Shown: positions 9,862 through 20,391, counted from the first letter of the stretch. The stretch: DNA of 64,000 bases from Sambucus nigra (GCA_949130495.1 OX422211.1:340013504-340077503); one strand, 5' to 3'. A program made the numbers and translations. Notes: generated by a model from the letters alone, not told the origin.

Positions 9862-11259
9862 CTAGAAAGTACCTGCTAAAAACAGCTCTGGATAACGTTC
9901 GCGCATCTCATCCTCGCGCTCCCATGTGGACTCCTCGACATTGTGATGTCGCCACTGAACACGCACTAACGGGACTATCTTTGACCGCAGTTTCCTCTCG
10001 CTTCGGTCCAAAATAGCTATTGGCCCCTCCTCGTAGGAGCTATCCGGCTGGAGATCGATGTCCTCCACAGCAATGTGAGAATGAGCCAAATTATCTCTAA
10101 GGTATTTCCTCAGCGAGGAAATATGAAACACGTCGTGAATTCGATGCAAGTGCTCCGGTAGTCCAAGTCTATACGCAACCGGTCCGATCCGCTCGATAAT
10201 GGGAAACGGCCCCACATACCTCGGTGCCAACTTCCCCTTCTTCCCGAAACGCATAATCCCCTTCATCGGAGATACCCTGAGCAAAACCTGGTCTCCCACT
10301 TGGAACTCCCTGAAAAACCTCTTCGCATCAGCATAACTCTTCTGCCTGTCTTGAGATACCCGAATTCGACTCCGAATCAACTCAACCCTTGCCGAAGTAT
10401 CCTGAATCACTTCCGGCCCAAGTAGTTTGTTGTCCCCCACCTCCAACCAACATGCTGGGGAACGACAAGGCCTTCCGTACAACGCCTCAAACGGAGCAAT
10501 GCCAATCGTGAACTGATAGGAGTTGTTGTAAGCAAACTCCACTAGTGGAAGGTACTTCTCCCATCCACCCCCGAAGTCAATAATGCACATGCGTAGCATG
10601 TCCTCCAACATCTGATTGGTGCGCTCTGTCTGCCCATCAGTCTGCGGATAATAAGCCGTACTCAACCGCAATTCCGTGCCCATGGCCTCCTGGAAACTCT
10701 CCCAAAACCTCAAAACAAATATCTTGTCTCTGTCAGACACGATATTTAGGGGCACACCGTGAAGTCTCACAATCTCTGAAATAAAGAGCTGGGCGTACTG
10801 TCCCGCAGTGTAATCAGTCCTTACGGGTAAAAAGTGAGCGACCTTGGACAATCTGTCCACAATTACCCAAACGAAGTCGTGACCCCTTTGCGACGTGGGC
10901 AACCCCGTGATAAAGTCCATGGATATGCTCCCCCACATCCACACCGGGACCTCCAACGGCTGTAGCAATCCTTCCGGTCTCTGATGATCCACTTTTACGA
11001 GCTGACAAGTGGCGCATTTCGAGACAAACTCAGCGATATCTCTCTTCATACCGCTCCACCAATACTGCCGTCTCATGTCTTGGTACATTTTGTCCCCTCC
11101 GGGATGTACCGCGAACCGTGAGCCGTGCGACTCTGCCATCACATCGTGCCGCAATTCTTCCCCTTCCGGAACTACCAATCTCCCATTGAAGCGTAATCCC
11201 CCGTCTGAGCTAACGGTATAGGACTCGGCTCCCTCTGCAAGTAATCGAACTATCTGCTC
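9862..11259 (-). CDS. Integrase with C-terminal chromodomain
   Basis: HHCC zinc finger (H-x3-H-type block near 11130 to CATCQ near 11000), then the catalytic core: SMDFITGLP (about 10915), IVSDRDKIF (about 10735) and QTDGQTERTN (about 10620), giving D, D and E. The C-terminal part has GDQVLLRVSP, GKLAPRYVGPF and HDVFHISSLRKYL. The last ~50 residues (about 10027-9870) form a chromodomain: LVRVQWRHHNVEESTWERED. Chromodomains steer chromoviruses towards particular, often heterochromatic, chromatin. The frame is uninterrupted after the stop at 11260-11262. Confidence 0.93.
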   Translation of the reverse strand, partial: EQIVRLLAEGAESYTVSSDGGLRFNGRLVVPEGEELRHDVMAESHGSRFAVHPGGDKMYQDMRRQYWWSGMKRDIAEFVSKCATCQLVKVDHQRPEGLLQPLEVPVWMWGSISMDFITGLPTSQRGHDFVWVIVDRLSKVAHFLPVRTDYTAGQYAQLFISEIVRLHGVPLNIVSDRDKIFVLRFWESFQEAMGTELRLSTAYYPQTDGQTERTNQMLEDMLRMCIIDFGGGWEKYLPLVEFAYNNSYQFTIGIAPFEALYGRPCRSPACWLEVGDNKLLGPEVIQDTSARVELIRSRIRVSQDRQKSYADAKRFFREFQVGDQVLLRVSPMKGIMRFGKKGKLAPRYVGPFPIIERIGPVAYRLGLPEHLHRIHDVFHISSLRKYLRDNLAHSHIAVEDIDLQPDSSYEEGPIAILDRSERKLRSKIVPLVRVQWRHHNVEESTWEREDEMRERYPELFLAGTF

Positions 11260-11262
11260 CTA

Positions 11263-12474
11263 ACAGAACGAATCATTAGCCTGTGCCCGTACTACCTTTG
11301 TGACAATCTGCGGTGTAACGGTCATCACAGACATGAAAGATCGGGCCACTGCATCCTGGTGTCCCAATTCCTTCCACTTAGCTTTCCACACCTCTGCCAC
11401 CTCATCTGCTGGCCTGCGGCTCAACGCGTCTGCTACCACGTTAGCCTTACCCGGGTGGTACTGGATGTCGAACTGGTAGTCTTTCACAAATTCAAGCCAC
11501 CTACGCTGCCGCATATTCAGTTCCTTCTGCGCGAACAGATACTGTAGTGACTTGTGGTCTGTGAACAGCTGAAACTTCTCTCCCAACAGATAGTGCCTCC
11601 AAATCCGTAAGGCAAATACCACTGCCGCCAACTCCAAATCATGCGTAGGGTAATTCTTCTCATGAGGCTTAAGCTTACGGGAAGCATAAGCTATGGCCTG
11701 TCTCTCCTGCTGCAATACACCTCCCAGTCCTTGCAAAGACGCATCAGTGTATACCAAATACTCAACTCCCGGTCTCGGCAATGCTAACACAGGTGCTGAG
11801 GTCAACTTGCCCTTCAATTCATCGAATGCCAACTGACAGGCATCACTCCAAATGTACGGCACACCCTTACGAGTAAGATGTGTCAAAGGACCTGCTATCT
11901 CCGAGAAACCCCGAATAAACCTCCTGTAGTATCCTGCCAAACCCAAGAAACTACGAATCTCCGTTGGTGTCGTGGGCTGTCCCCACTCCCTCACCGCTGA
12001 TACCTTCCCCGGATCAACAGATATTCCCTGGTCGAAAATAATGTGACCCAAGAACTGGACTTCCTTCAGCCAAAACCCGCACTTCTCATATTTTGCATAC
12101 AACTCGTTCTGACGAAGTGTCTGCAAAACCTGCCTCAAATGCTCGGCGTGCTCCTCCTCCGTCTGAGAGTAAACCAGAATGTCATCAATGAAGACAATGA
12201 CAAACTGATCTAGGAAATCCCTGAACACCCTGTTCATCAAGTCCATAAACACTGCTGGAGCGTTGGTCAAGCCGAAAGGCATAACCCGAAACTCATAAGA
12301 ACCATATCTCGACAAGAACGCGGTCTTCGAGACATCCTCCTCCCTGATACGCAACTGATGGTATCCCGATCTCAAGTCAATCTTCGAGAAGAAAGAAGCT
12401 CCTCTCAACTGGTCGAATAAGTCATCGATGCGAGGAAACGGATACTTATTCCGTATCGTGACCTTATTCAACTC
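11263..12474 (-). CDS. Reverse transcriptase and RNase H
   Basis: RT blocks in order: [53 protein letters not shown], and the catalytic FIDDILVYS with FIDD at 12181-12192. [17 protein letters not shown] and [14 protein letters not shown] follow. RNase H: YTDAS (Asp at 11743-11745), [24 protein letters not shown] and ADALSRR, so the acidic residues are present. Catalytic residues are intact, but the segment is bounded by premature stops at both ends (12475-12477 and 11260-11262). Confidence 0.92.
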
Positions 12475-12477
12475 TCA

Positions 12478-13381
12478 GTAGTCCACACACAACCTCAGTG
12501 AACCGTCCCTCTTCTTCACAAACAAAACCGGAGCGCCCCAAGGTGAGGTACTCCTGCGAATAAAGCCCTGCCCTAACAGCTGCTCTATCTGATCCCGTAA
12601 CTCTCGCATCTCAGCTGGAGCCATACGGTACGGTGCACGTGCTATAGGTCTCGTACCTGGTAGCAAATCTATAACGAAATCTATCTCTCGACTGGGTGGT
12701 AGGCCTGGTATCTCCTGAAACACATCCGAATACTCCCTGACAACCGGGATCGAATCTAAAGGAATAACAACCTCCTTAGAGGTATCCTCCTCTATGTAAT
12801 ACAGATGAGCGTTCGATCCTCCCTCTGGGCGAGGCATCGCCACTATAAACATCTCTTGCCCCGGAATGGCAAAAACAATGCTCCCGCTGAAGCAATCAAT
12901 CATGGCCCTATATGCTACGAGCCAATCCATACCGATGATCACATCGTGAACATGCATGTCTAACACTAACATGTCTGCAGGTAATACCAAACCACCAACC
13001 TCTACTCCCACTCCCCGGCATATAAAGAAAATAAGAGACCCACTCCCCAATGGTGAGTCGACACACGTCACTGTGCTCTCCGCCGTAGCTAACAATCCTA
13101 AAGCTTTCGCGAAGTGTGTAGCTATAAAACAATGTGTAGCACCCGTATCAAATAACACCCGACCCATAGTGCCATGGATAGGAAACGTACCCTCGATCGC
13201 GGGCGGTGCCTGTGGAACTGCAGCCTGGTGAACGTTGTAGACACGTCCATACTGTAGCTGCCCCTGCTGAGCTGGGACTGCTGGAATGGGTGGCAATGCT
13301 GCCATCTGTGGTGGTGCGGGAAGAGCGGCGGGAAACATAGGTCTCTGTGGCTCCTGGCGAGCACCCTGCTGCTGCTGCTGT
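12478..13381 (-). CDS. Protease and start of reverse transcriptase
   Basis: An aspartic protease active site LFDTGATHCFIA lies with DTGA at 13138-13149, followed by DMHVHDVIIGMDWL, the usual second protease block. The RT N-terminal part follows: YSDVFQEIPGLPPSREIDF, SPWGAPVLFVKKRDGSLRLC. It ends at a TGA (12475-12477) sitting inside the highly conserved VDY-ELNK motif of RT, which would abolish RT in this copy. Confidence 0.9.
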
Positions 13382-14514
13382 GGGGCCCTGCCCCTATCAG
13401 GACAATCCTGCTTCTTATGGCCAGTCTTGCCACAAGTAAAGCACTTCCCTGGGAAGTTCCCTCCCCTCTGCCCCTGCTGTCCCCGGCCCTGGTGGCCGTT
13501 ACCATTCCTCCCTTGGCCCTGCTGGCCCTGGTGAAACTGCTGCCCATTCTGTCCCTGCTGGCCCTGATGGCCGTTTGGACCCTGATGGCCGTTTGGACCC
13601 TGATGGCCCTGACGGAATCCTCCCTGTCCTTGCCTGTAGTTCCCTGATCGGAACCTCTTATTATCCCCCTGCTGGGTACCCTGCTCATTCTGTCTCTACC
13701 CCTAACCAGATTATGCCCCGCTGGCACCATGTCCTCCAGTCCTGCCCTGATGGCTAGACTCTCCCGACCGTTTGCCCTCGGCCAGATGAAAATGGTGGTC
13801 CTGGCAGTGTAACAATGCTGCGTTAACCACATCAGAATAAGTGGCCAACGATAGGTTCCCTAGCAGATGTTGACGGATCCTCCAATTCAACCCATCAGTG
13901 AACTTCTCGATTTTCTTCTTCTCCGTTGGAATCTCGTCTGGAACGATATTCAACAGGTTAGTGAACTCGGCCTCATACTCGGCCACTGTCTTGCCCTCAT
14001 GCTTCAAACTCATCATCTTCCTCCTCATCTCTGCATGGACTGCGGATGGAAAGTACTTGCGGTCAAACCGCACCCAGAACTCCTGAATCATGAGGGTATC
14101 CCTCTCCTCTGTGGTGGTAATGGACTCCCACCACTGTAGCACAGATCCAACTAGTTTGAAAGTAGCTAGCACCTGCTTCTGAACATCTGTGCACTCATGC
14201 ATCCTCAAATGCCTCTGTATGTCCTTCCTCCATTGGCTCGAGACTACCACATCTGAGCTACCAGCAAATTCTGGCGGATGCGCTTTCTGAAAAGCGTCAC
14301 GTACACGCTCCCAAGCAGACGGAAATGCATTAACCTGTACTGGCGCGGCAACCGGCGCCTTTGGTGGTGCCTGTTGAATAACGGAAATCACGGCATTTAC
14401 CGCTTGAGCTACTATAGCTGCAACCTCAGCGGCGTTCAACATGCCCTGAACTGGAGCGGGCTGGGGTTCGGGCGTTGCATTCCTGGGAACTCGTCGTGCA
14501 CGTCGTGGAGGCAT
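13382..14514 (-). CDS. gag: gag region: capsid and CCHC nucleocapsid
   Basis: The N-terminus is basic (MPPRRARRVPRN), followed by an Ala/Pro/Gln-rich linker and the Retrotrans_gag-type capsid core: AFQKAHPPEFAGSSD, LQWWESI, FWVRFDRKYFP, MSLKHEGKTVAEYEAEF and GLNWRIRQHLL. A Gly/Gln/Asn-rich stretch follows with short NGHQG and GPNGHQG repeats, then a CX2CX4HX4C zinc knuckle (CFTCGKTGHKKQDC, 13402-13443). Gag would form the particle and package the RNA. Three clustered stops (13696-13713) separate capsid from nucleocapsid in this copy. The border with protease is approximate because the frame is continuous. Confidence 0.9.
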
Positions 14515-14683
14515 CTGAAATAAGAACAAATTTTATAAGTTCACGGTTTATAAACTTAATATAGTTGAAGAACGAAGCATACACAAAAATAGTACAACAG
14601 TCCTTAAATATAGGGCTCTATATCAAAGAAACGTAGCGGAAACATAATAGCCGTACAGATCCTAAAGGACACTAGAACCTGAT

Positions 14684-14695
14684 GCTCTGATACCA
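14684..14695 (-). promoter_or_regulatory. Primer-binding site for initiator tRNA-Met
   Basis: On the minus strand TGGTATCAGAGC, the standard plant tRNA-iMet PBS, starts two bases inside the end of the 5' LTR (14698). The untranslated leader between the PBS and the gag ATG at 14514 is about 170 bases and shows no other feature. Confidence 0.95.
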
Positions 14696-14697
14696 CC

Positions 14698-17667
14698 TGT
14701 GACACCCCGACTAATTAAATACCGGGTAGCTACTCCTTTATAAAATTAATTCAAAATGCCAAGTTGGCTCAGTTAATAGCATCACTGTCGAAAGCATTTT
14801 AATATTACTAACCACCTAGTATTTAAAAAGCAAGTTGCCAAATTTTAATTAAGTCTGATTAACATGCAACAAAAGTAATGAAGAAGTAAGTAACACCATT
14901 CACCATACTGAAGTAAAATAAATAACCATCACAATAGAGTAAATAAATTCTGGAGGAAAAGCTCCTCACCACAATCCCACAACTGAAATAAATAAACTGA
15001 AAGAATACATGCTAAAGTCTGAAAACTGAAATGTAAAAGATGTCTCTAAAGAAATGGGCAACATGCCCTACAACTGATAGATAGTGACTCTGGAATCCAA
15101 AGAGATAGAAGCGTCTACATGCAAATCCCTATAGCTTCCACAAGCAGCTACAGCTCGTCACCTGAATGAGTACCTATGCTTGGTGTCCTTGTGGCTGGGC
15201 ACCTAAAAAGATTTTACAAGAAAAAGATTTGAAAAGCAAACGGGTCAGAGCCCGAATGTGGAGTTATATTTTAAAAACCTGCAAGTGCTTTAAAAACATT
15301 TAAAACATTAAATGCAAAGTACATGTTAGGACGTGCACTCACATTATATTCTCACCTCTCGTCTAACTGTGCACTCCTAACGCAAGTACCCATCTATAAC
15401 TACCCATACTACTAGCTAAGTGACAACATAACTAGCTAGACTGCCAAAGGTCCTGCAATTAATACTTGGTTCCATCTACATAATAATGCTCGTAATTAAA
15501 TAGGGGTTTAACGTAAACTCAGATACTCAATATGCGAGATATATAACTATCAGTTAACTCGTTATATTTCTCGAAAACAATACCGTAATATATTTATACA
15601 ACATTAACATGAAGGTTTCCTGTTAAATAAAATGTATATTATTCACATCATAAATATACGATACAAGCACCCCGCAATCTAAGCTATGGTGCACACATAC
15701 TCTGCTATCCATCCCGGTACATCACGTACATAAGGATCACATATTCCGAATCTCTCAGGAATAGTTCAGATAACACAAATCACAAATAGTGGAGGCGAAC
15801 ACTGTCACCATCACATGGGTCACGCACATACCTACGCTCACATGATCATGCCGACTTATTAATATCACAATAAGTCCTTCTATGACCTATGTTCATCAAG
15901 GTACCAGTCTATATCCCCCCCGTAGGCACACAAGGATTAGAGGGTCCTAAGCGAACGTAACCTCCCGTGATAGCAAGTATGGTAGGTATGTCATACAAAC
16001 AATCCATATACCAAAACTAAGTAAACACACATCTTAGTAATACCGTATTTTAATCGTAGTACATATCGCATGCTCGTACTAGTTTATACTTATCATGATT
16101 CATACTATTCCGGTTTGTAATTATACGCGTCATAATTATCTCACGTCATAGTAGACACTCACGTCTCAACCCAAACCGTCCATGTAACACACTCTCGTAT
16201 GTAAGTTCCTTCTCATAAATACCCAAATGTACCAAACCTATCACTACATCATCATTGGAAGGTTAACTATATCCTCGAACAAGTTTACGGAACTCCAAAA
16301 GTCAAAACAGTCCTAAAAGTACCAAACTGCCAGCTCGTTAGAAGTCTCGTTCGAACGAGGCTTCGAACGAGTTTGGACTGTCAGGTCGTTAGAAGTCTCG
16401 TTCGAACGAGGCTGTTCGAACGAGATCCCAGTTCGTTCGAACGAATTGTCCCTTCTAACGATATCTCGTTCGAACGAGATATCGAACGAAATCCCTACTC
16501 GTTAGAAACGACTGGTCTACTCGTTAGAAGCTCGTTCGAACGAGTTCGTTCGAATGACCTGGGGGCTGCTTCTAACGAGCTACCAGTTTCGGCCCAGAAA
16601 TTTTCCTAAATCGTTTTTCACCATTTTTACTCCTCAAACCTCTTCTAAAATTCGTTCCTACAATATATTGAGTTCTCTAATCATCCTCAAACATGCCAAG
16701 GTGTTATACTAACATCATTAAAGGGTTTAATACCTTCTAAACATCATTAAATCACGAATTTCTACATAAGTTCCCAATTTTCTTCAAGAACATAAACCCT
16801 AGGTTCTTCTCATCAAAATTTCCCAGATTTTAATCCGTTTATACATCACATAGATATGAAATCTCTGAATTAAATCTTCCAAACAAATTCTACATGCAAA
16901 CCTATCCCAGAATTAAACAACAATCTTCCAATTTCATGGGTTTTCTTTTAACTCTTATATAAGATTGATTAACAATGTTTCTAACATAGAAAAAGCATTC
17001 ACTACATAAGGAATGTAATTTAAATCACTTGCCTTGGTTTGATTCCGGATTTGGTGTTGATTTGATGAAGAATTTCTGCAGAATTTCTTCTCTCCAAGCT
17101 TCCTCTCTAATGGTGGCTAGGGTTTGATTTGGGGAAACTTAGAAAACCTAAATGATAACCTACGTAGCTTTCTAGGTTAATATTGGTTGGTTATGGGCTT
17201 AGTGGGAAAAATTCCACATCAGATTTACATCTCCAATTTTCGTCACTTTTAATTCCTCAAAATATAAAATTACCAAAATACCCTTTAAGTTGCCGGTATG
17301 GCCTAAAAATACCCCGGGACCCAAACTATACCCTCGGCTAGTGTTTTCTAACTATCTCGACCCTTCCGGACGCGTTGACGCACTCAAAACGACCATACGG
17401 ATTATAGATTTTAAAATTCACTTTTATTATCAAATTATTATACCGTGACGCGGCGGTCCCACGCGTCTCAACAAAATTTCTAAAATGCCGTATATAAATC
17501 TCACGACAAATTTTATAATACCAAATACATATATCATCATATATGCACATAATCAAATACCAATTTGCATCACATTAGTATTTATAACCCGGATTAATTA
17601 TCAATTAATACGCATTTTAATTAATTAATCCTAAAAATAAATATAGCCAAAAGTACGGGGTATTACA
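14698..17667 (-). repeat. 5' LTR of the chromovirus
   Basis: 2,970 bp, co-linear with the 3' LTR at a constant offset of 7,848. It would hold the promoter for the minus-strand transcript. Most differences from the 3' LTR are single-base, largely transitions. Confidence 0.95.
16346..16557. repeat. Palindrome cluster in the 5' LTR
   Basis: Counterpart of 8498-8709. Most palindromes are unchanged. Single substitutions break perfect symmetry in two: the 20-bp palindrome (AACTG to AATTG near 16447) and the last TCGTTCGAACGA, which reads TCGTTCGAATGA. Both are C-to-T changes. Confidence 0.85.
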
Positions 17668-17672
17668 CTATG
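17668..17672. repeat. Target-site duplication, right copy (CTATG)
   Basis: Exact match to 6845-6849. The ATG of this copy is in frame with the remainder of exon 6. Confidence 0.95.
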
Positions 17673-18356
17673 GGTCCACCCTGCCAGAATTATGCTCCAA
17701 GCTTGTACTATCCTCCACCTCCACACATGCTGGAAGCTTTTCGTCCACCTCTAACAGGCACCTGCCGTGGCCCTCCACTTCAAGCTCAGCGCTCAGATAA
17801 TATACCACCTCCTCTGCATTCTACTGTGGGTCCACCCTGCCAGAATTATAGTCCAGGATTGTACTATTCTCCACTCCCATGCCCACCCCCACCCGGACCC
17901 ATGGTGGACGATTTTTGTCCGCCCCTACCAGGCCCCAGCCATGGACCTCCTCTTCAAGCTCAGGGCTCGGATAATGCACCACCTCCTCTGCGTGCAATTA
18001 TGGGTCCACCCTGCCAGAATTATTCTCCAGGCTTGTACTATCCTCCACCTCCACACATGCTGGAAGCTTTTCGTCCACCCCTAACAGGCACCTGCCGTGG
18101 CCCTCCACTTCAAGCTCCGTGCTCGGATAATGCACCACCTCCTCCGCATGCTACTATGGGTCCACCCTGCCAAATTTCTGATCCAGGATTGTATTATCCT
18201 CCACTTCCACCCATGCAGGAGGCTTTTCGTCCACCCCTGCCAGGTTTCTGTGGTCCTACACTTCCAGCTCAGAACCGAGAGTACCCGCCGCCTCCACATG
18301 TTACTATGGGTCCAATCCGCCCTTATCACGATCCTGCTTTCTACTATTCGAGATAG
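17673..18356 (+). CDS. Exon 6, 3' part: proline-rich repeats 2-6 (residues 245-471)
   Basis: The frame resumes exactly where it was cut: GPPCQNYAPSLYY completes repeat 2. Repeats 3 (residue 263), 4 (321), 5 (373) and 6 (425) each open with an M-x-(D/E)-x-F-x-PPL motif and contain GPPCQ-type and (G/S)LYY blocks; repeat 6 is shorter and ends FYYSR before TAG. No frameshift or stop has accumulated since the insertion. An ATG at 17670 is in frame, but there is no evidence that this part is expressed alone. Confidence 0.75.
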   Translation, partial: GPPCQNYAPSLYYPPPPHMLEAFRPPLTGTCRGPPLQAQRSDNIPPPLHSTVGPPCQNYSPGLYYSPLPCPPPPGPMVDDFCPPLPGPSHGPPLQAQGSDNAPPPLRAIMGPPCQNYSPGLYYPPPPHMLEAFRPPLTGTCRGPPLQAPCSDNAPPPPHATMGPPCQISDPGLYYPPLPPMQEAFRPPLPGFCGPTLPAQNREYPPPPHVTMGPIRPYHDPAFYYSR

Positions 18357-18471
18357 TAAATGTTAACAAACCATTGGTTTTTTGGCCAAAAAAACAAACA
18401 AACAAACCATTTTTTTTTTAAAATTCTCTTTGGGACTTTGTTAATCTAGGAGCTATTGTAATATGTATTTT
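18357..18471 (+). other. Probable 3' UTR of the KH-like gene
   Basis: AT-rich sequence after the TAG, including an AAAC microsatellite-like run near 18390-18407 and a TTGTAATATGTA stretch near 18455-18466 of the kind found upstream of plant poly(A) sites. The cleavage site cannot be fixed. Confidence 0.35.
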
Positions 18472-18642
18472 GGAAATAGGACAACAAACATTTTATTTAT
18501 GATTTTAATTCCTATTTTTGAATAAGGCCGATGGCGCGGACCTATATTCATAAAACGTCAACCAATCACATCATGCCACGTGTCCCTTTAATTTGAAAAT
18601 AGGAACTAAAAATAGAAACGAAATGTTTGTTATCCTATATCC
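18472..18642. mobile_element. MITE-like inverted-repeat element, about 171 bp
   Basis: The first ~50 bases (starting GGAAATAGGACAACAAACAT) are an imperfect reverse complement of the last ~50 (whose complement starts GGATATAGGATAACAAACAT). The loop contains CCAAT and a G-box CACGTG at 18577-18582. No convincing target-site duplication was found, so the superfamily is undetermined. Confidence 0.6.
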
Positions 18643-19013
18643 ATAATTAATATTATTTTAAGTCCTAAAATTACATAATCTAGTACTCTTTATAGGGGGT
18701 GATATTTTTTTGTTTTTAGGGTGTGTGGGTGGTGTGTGATTGTATGGGTGGAACATCTTCTGGGGGTAATTTGTCAGGTAAGAAAATTTTGTTCCCCCTT
18801 CTTTTGTTGACATACTAGTGCGTGCATGCACATTAAAAATAAAAGTCTAGTTCAAATTGTCATGGTAAAATATGTACTAATTCACTAGTTCAAATTGACC
18901 TTAAATCTATTATGTTTATAACTCATTAGCTGGTGATTATCAATCAACTTTGGCGTAACAAATCTTAGTGTCACTTATTGGACTCATTGGATGAAGTGAT
19001 ATATTTCTTTTTG
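18643..19013. other. AT-rich intergenic DNA between the two inverted-repeat elements
   Basis: Nothing coding or repeated seen. There is a short palindrome, GTGCATGCAC, near 18825, and a GT-rich patch near 18720-18750. Confidence 0.4.
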
Positions 19014-19022
19014 AGTAAACTA

Positions 19023-20290
19023 TCCCTTTAGTCCTCCACCTTTTCATTTATCTCAATTTCATTATTTTCCTTTTCTTTTTGTTTCAATTCCATCCTCAAT
19101 CATTCATTTCGTCTCAATTTAGTTTCATTATTAACTATTTTTCATACATTTGGTTATTTTACCCCTTCATTAAAAAATAATGAAATGGGTGTTATAAAAT
19201 TTTCAAAATAATATATTTTATTATTATTATTTTGAAATAAAAAATAGTTTTTTAATTCGAGAATAATATTAATAAAGACACTGTTTTCCTTTTTATTTTA
19301 TCCTAGTCGTTTTTAATTTTTTAACGGAAAAAATGGTGACAATCCCAAAATGTTTTTTTCTTTCGTTTCCACTTTTCAATTAAAAAAATGTTTTTAGATA
19401 TTTTAAATAGAAAATTGATAAAAAAAATTCAAAATATTGTTTATTAAAGTAGAGAAAACGGTAGATGTGCTTATTCTCGTATTTTTTTTCATTTTCTTTA
19501 TTAAAAAAATCAAACGGGTATCATAAAATGGTAAATATATTTATTGTTGTATTCGAAAGTGAATATTTTTACTGTAAAATTTTTTCAAAACATTATTTTT
19601 CTGTATTTCCAGATCTTCTATAAATCAAAGAAAAAATGGTACAAATATTCATTCGATTTTTTTTAATTATTATTTCATTTTCTTTATTAAAAAAATTAAA
19701 TGGGTGTTATCTCATTTGACAAAAACAATTTCTTTTTCTAAAGGGGACAAAAATTAATTTTTTTGTCAAATTTATAACACCGTTTGATTTTTTTAATAAA
19801 TAAAATGAAACAAGAATTTATAAAACATACGAGAATAAATATTTATAACGTATTTTCTGTGCTTTAATAGAAAAAAATGTTTTGAAATGGTTTATCATTT
19901 TTCTATTAAAAATATCTAAAAAACAAATTTTTAATAGAAAAATGGAAATGAAAGAAAAAAATATTTTTGGACTGTTACTGTTTTTTCCGTTAAGAAACTA
20001 AAAGACAAATGGGATAAAATGAAAATAACAATAGTTTTTTACTTATTATTCTCAGGTAAAATTTGTTTTTTTCCCTCTAAATAATAATAATAAATAGTTT
20101 ATTTTTCAAAATTTGTAACACTTATTTTATTATTTTTCAATATAGAGGGGTAAAATAGTCAAATGTATTCAAAATTGTTAACAAATAGACTAAATTGTGA
20201 TCAAATGAACAGTTGAGAATGAAATTGAAAAAAAATATGGACAATATTGAGATAAATGAAAAGGTGGAAGACTAATGGAATAATTTACTC
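19023..20290. mobile_element. Long-TIR foldback element, probably a non-autonomous Mutator-like element
   Basis: The left end (GAGTAAACTATCCCTTTAGT) is matched in inverse orientation by the right end (complement GAGTAAATTATTCCATTAGT). The similarity extends inward for more than 500 bases on each side, to a centre near 19744. The left arm is longer because a segment with TTCATTTTCTTTATTAAAAA is present twice (about 19490 and 19677). Flanks are TTTCTTTTT (19014-19022) and TTCCTTTTT (20291-20299), a 9-bp direct repeat with one mismatch. Nine-base duplications and long TIRs starting with G fit MULEs. No transposase is encoded. Confidence 0.7.
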
Positions 20291-20391
20291 TTCCTTTTTT
20301 TTATTTACCAAAATAAATTCTATCATATTTGCATTGCACTTTTTCTTGTTTGTGTTTTACCCAAAAAATAATTCTTAACAAAAAAATAGTT

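Larger units (their letters stand above)
9862..14514 (-). pseudogene. gag-pol of the chromovirus, single frame with five premature stops
   Basis: Gag, protease, RT, RNase H, integrase and chromodomain all lie in one reading frame from the ATG at 14514 (MPPRRARR; a TTG at 14529 is in frame but unlikely) to the stop at 9862-9864, about 1,551 codons. Premature stops: TAA 13711-13713, TAG 13702-13704, TAG 13696-13698, TGA 12475-12477 and TAG 11260-11262. No frameshift is needed anywhere. Each stop is one C-to-T change from CAA, CAG or CGA on the coding strand. A fused gag-pol frame is usual for this clade; domain details are given in the sub-features. Confidence 0.9.
6850..17667 (-). mobile_element. 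Complete Tekay/Del-type chromovirus (Ty3/gypsy LTR retrotransposon), 10,818 bp
   Basis: Both LTRs are 2,970 bp with TG...CA ends (minus-strand sense TGTAATACC...GGTGTCACA). A 5-bp target duplication flanks the element. A PBS for initiator tRNA-Met (14684-14695), a 170-nt leader, one gag-pol frame (14514-9862) and a PPT (9820-9833) lie between them in the canonical minus-strand order. Pol order is protease, RT, RNase H, integrase, chromodomain. Long LTRs plus a chromodomain point to the Tekay/Del clade. I count about 37 substitutions and no net indel between the LTRs by eye (near 98.8% identity), so the insertion is recent. Five in-frame stops make this copy non-autonomous for protein, though its cis signals look intact. 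Confidence 0.95.
5405..18356 (+). pseudogene. KH-like, proline-rich repeat protein gene, disrupted by a retrotransposon in its last exon
   Basis: Five coding exons can be joined with GT-AG introns, all in phase 0: 5405-5482, 5597-5665, 5774-5896, 5998-6108, and a last exon from 6499 to the TAG at 18354-18356 that is interrupted at 6849/6850 by a 10.8-kb element. Ignoring the element and one target-site copy, the frame is open for 471 codons. Residues 50-127 resemble a KH type I RNA-binding domain; residues 151-471 are six Pro-rich units of 47-60 residues. The gene is therefore probably RNA-binding, though this is inferred. In the present allele, translation would leave the exon into the LTR and stop at 6868-6870 after 250 residues, losing about four of the six repeats. 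The clean frame on both sides of the insertion suggests the gene was functional until recently. I do not recognise an orthologue. Confidence 0.75.

Noticed and set aside
13122..13832. A 236-codon minus-strand frame overlapping gag
   Set aside because: It is a frame-shifted reading of the Gly/Gln-rich gag linker; the true frame holds the CCHC knuckle and continues into protease.
18720..18790. Possible extra exon ending TTTGTCAG before GTAAGA
   Set aside because: It lies beyond the in-frame TAG of the gene, has no paired acceptor or frame support, and sits between two transposable elements.
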